A program made the position numbers and the translations under genes. Under the pieces are notes generated by a model. That model worked only from the letters and a program-made list of their open reading frames with translations. It did no database searches and was not told the DNA's origin. This document shows positions 63,124 through 64,000 of a DNA stretch of 64,000 nt, one piece after another. Position 1 is the stretch's first letter. Every line of letters begins with the position of its first letter. This DNA comes from Gammaproteobacteria bacterium (GTDB lineage Bacteria; Pseudomonadota; Gammaproteobacteria; Enterobacterales; Alteromonadaceae), in NCBI GenBank assembly GCA_018826295.1, contig JAHJZX010000017.1, positions 62,001 through 126,000 of the forward strand. The letters run 5' to 3'.

Positions 63124-63931
63124 GCCTGTCAAAGCTGCAGCCCGTGAGGCCGGAGCAACCCTATGGCAAATGTATCAAAGCGGTGACTTTCAACAGCAGC
63201 AAAAAGCGGACCAAAGTCCGGTAACCACAGCCGATCTGGCCGCCAACCGTATTATTCTTAACTGCTTATCAGAACTGACACCGGATATTCCGGTTATCTC
63301 AGAAGAGTCTTATCTGGTGCCGCTGGCGCAGCGGCAAGACTGGCCGCGTTACTGGCTAATAGACCCTATGGACGGCACTCAGGAATTTGTTGCCCGCAGT
63401 GGCGACTTTGCCGTCAGCATTGCGCTGGTAGAGCGCGGCTGGCCGGCTCTGGGCGTTATTTACTGGCCAAAAGAAGATGTGTTGTATTATGCCACCCGCG
63501 GCCATGGTGCTTTTAAGCAACAGCGTAACCTGATTAACCGTATTAAAGTCAATCAGCATCAGGCCGGTACCCGCTTAAAAATTGCTATCAGCCGCCGCCA
63601 GCCGCTGCAACCCATTATTGATTTACTGCAAACAGAACAAGCGGCAGACTACATAGCTCTGGGGAGTTGTTCACTGAAAAGCTGTTTAGTCGCCGAAGGC
63701 AAAGCCGATTGTTATCTAAGATTAGGACCGACTGGCGAATGGGATACCGGGGCTGTGCATGTTATTGTTGAGGAAGCCGGTGGTAAAATTCTCGACAGCG
63801 AATTTATGCCGCTTAGCTATAATCAGCGCGATACGCTGGCGAACCCTGATTTTATTGTCATAGGCCAAACCAGCCTGGCCTGGCCTGAGCTGATAAAGGC
63901 CCGCCGTACCGAGCGGCAACTAACAACTTAA
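63101..63931 (+). CDS. cysQ: 3'(2'),5'-bisphosphate nucleotidase CysQ
   Basis: A 276-residue inositol-monophosphatase-family enzyme that converts PAP to AMP and so relieves inhibition of sulfate assimilation and exoribonucleases. Metal-site motifs: SPVTTADLAAN near 38, ISEES near 66, WLIDPMDGTQEF near 86 and EWDTGAVHVIVEEAGG near 215. ATG 63101 lies inside the end of nudE, indicating translational coupling; the pair nudE-cysQ is conserved in this lineage. Confidence 0.94.
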   Translation: MFLSKLLEPVKAAAREAGATLWQMYQSGDFQQQQKADQSPVTTADLAANRIILNCLSELTPDIPVISEESYLVPLAQRQDWPRYWLIDPMDGTQEFVARSGDFAVSIALVERGWPALGVIYWPKEDVLYYATRGHGAFKQQRNLINRIKVNQHQAGTRLKIAISRRQPLQPIIDLLQTEQAADYIALGSCSLKSCLVAEGKADCYLRLGPTGEWDTGAVHVIVEEAGGKILDSEFMPLSYNQRDTLANPDFIVIGQTSLAWPELIKARRTERQLTT

Positions 63932-64000
63932 GCCTGAAAACTTTCATAACTAACTACAAAAACTGCATAGCTTTGCCAGATGCCAGTGCTGGCGCGGTTT
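63932..64000. other. Window end, no feature seen
   Basis: The last 69 bases follow the cysQ stop. They contain a weak CCAGtGCtggCGCGG stem at the very edge and no recognisable coding start. Confidence 0.3.

Overview
The window reads as chromosomal DNA of a free-living, chitin-degrading gammaproteobacterium. The gene order polA - Spot 42 RNA - engB - CsrB/C-type RNA - yihI, the cluster hslO - hslR - gspC..N - yrfG - nudE - cysQ, UbiK, and a BarA/UvrY-type 18-bp box all fit the Alteromonadales. Protein flavour, roughly 50% GC and the secreted chitinases suggest the Rheinheimera/Alishewanella/Arsukibacterium group, but that genus-level placement is inference. I see no insertion sequence, prophage, CRISPR array or obvious island; most of the window is core genome with a chitinolytic accessory block.

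Layout. 1-11 kb: the 5' part of a TonB-dependent receptor, a secreted PKD-like protein, an OmpA lipoprotein, a DUF4124 protein, proB with a short GlpD-like oxidoreductase, a large putative hydrolase (DUF6351-like), argA and a DUF3592-like membrane protein. 11-17.5 kb: an AA10 lytic polysaccharide monooxygenase and two multidomain GH18 chitinases on one strand, separated by a 128-bp palindromic repeat element and carrying repeat-encoded linkers. 17.8-20 kb: the yjfL-ygiB-ygiC-type trio. 20-28 kb: M13 peptidase, ubiK, rep, a GAF-GAF-GGDEF-(degenerate EAL) protein and cytochrome c5. 28-36 kb: polA with an upstream DnaA box, Spot 42, a second candidate small RNA, engB, cytochrome c4, a CsrB/C-family RNA with its UvrY box, a methyltransferase, yihI and a DUF2489 gene. 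36-42 kb: an amidohydrolase, DUF1285, tRNA-His, MscS, DUF481 and a PAS-PAS-GGDEF-EAL protein. 42-50 kb: sbcDC, a BON-domain protein, a small helical protein, a sigma-54 activator with a receiver-like domain that lacks the phosphoacceptor, hslO and hslR. 50.5-61.8 kb: a complete type II secretion operon gspCDEFGHIJKLMN with mostly overlapping stops and starts. 61.8-64 kb: yrfG, nudE and cysQ.

How it fits together. The LPMO and both chitinases carry signal peptides and chitin-binding modules, and proteins of these families are classic type II secretion substrates, so the gsp operon is their likely export route. Regulation in the window is rich in RNA: Spot 42 (carbon control), a CsrB/C RNA that should titrate CsrA and is probably driven by UvrY, and a promoter-to-terminator unit next to Spot 42 that looks like another small RNA. 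Two cyclic-di-GMP proteins add a second-messenger layer. The most noteworthy items are the CsrB/C RNA with its box, the unnamed small RNA beside Spot 42, the palindromic element between the chitinase genes, and the 9-bp minisatellite inside the ChiA-like gene.
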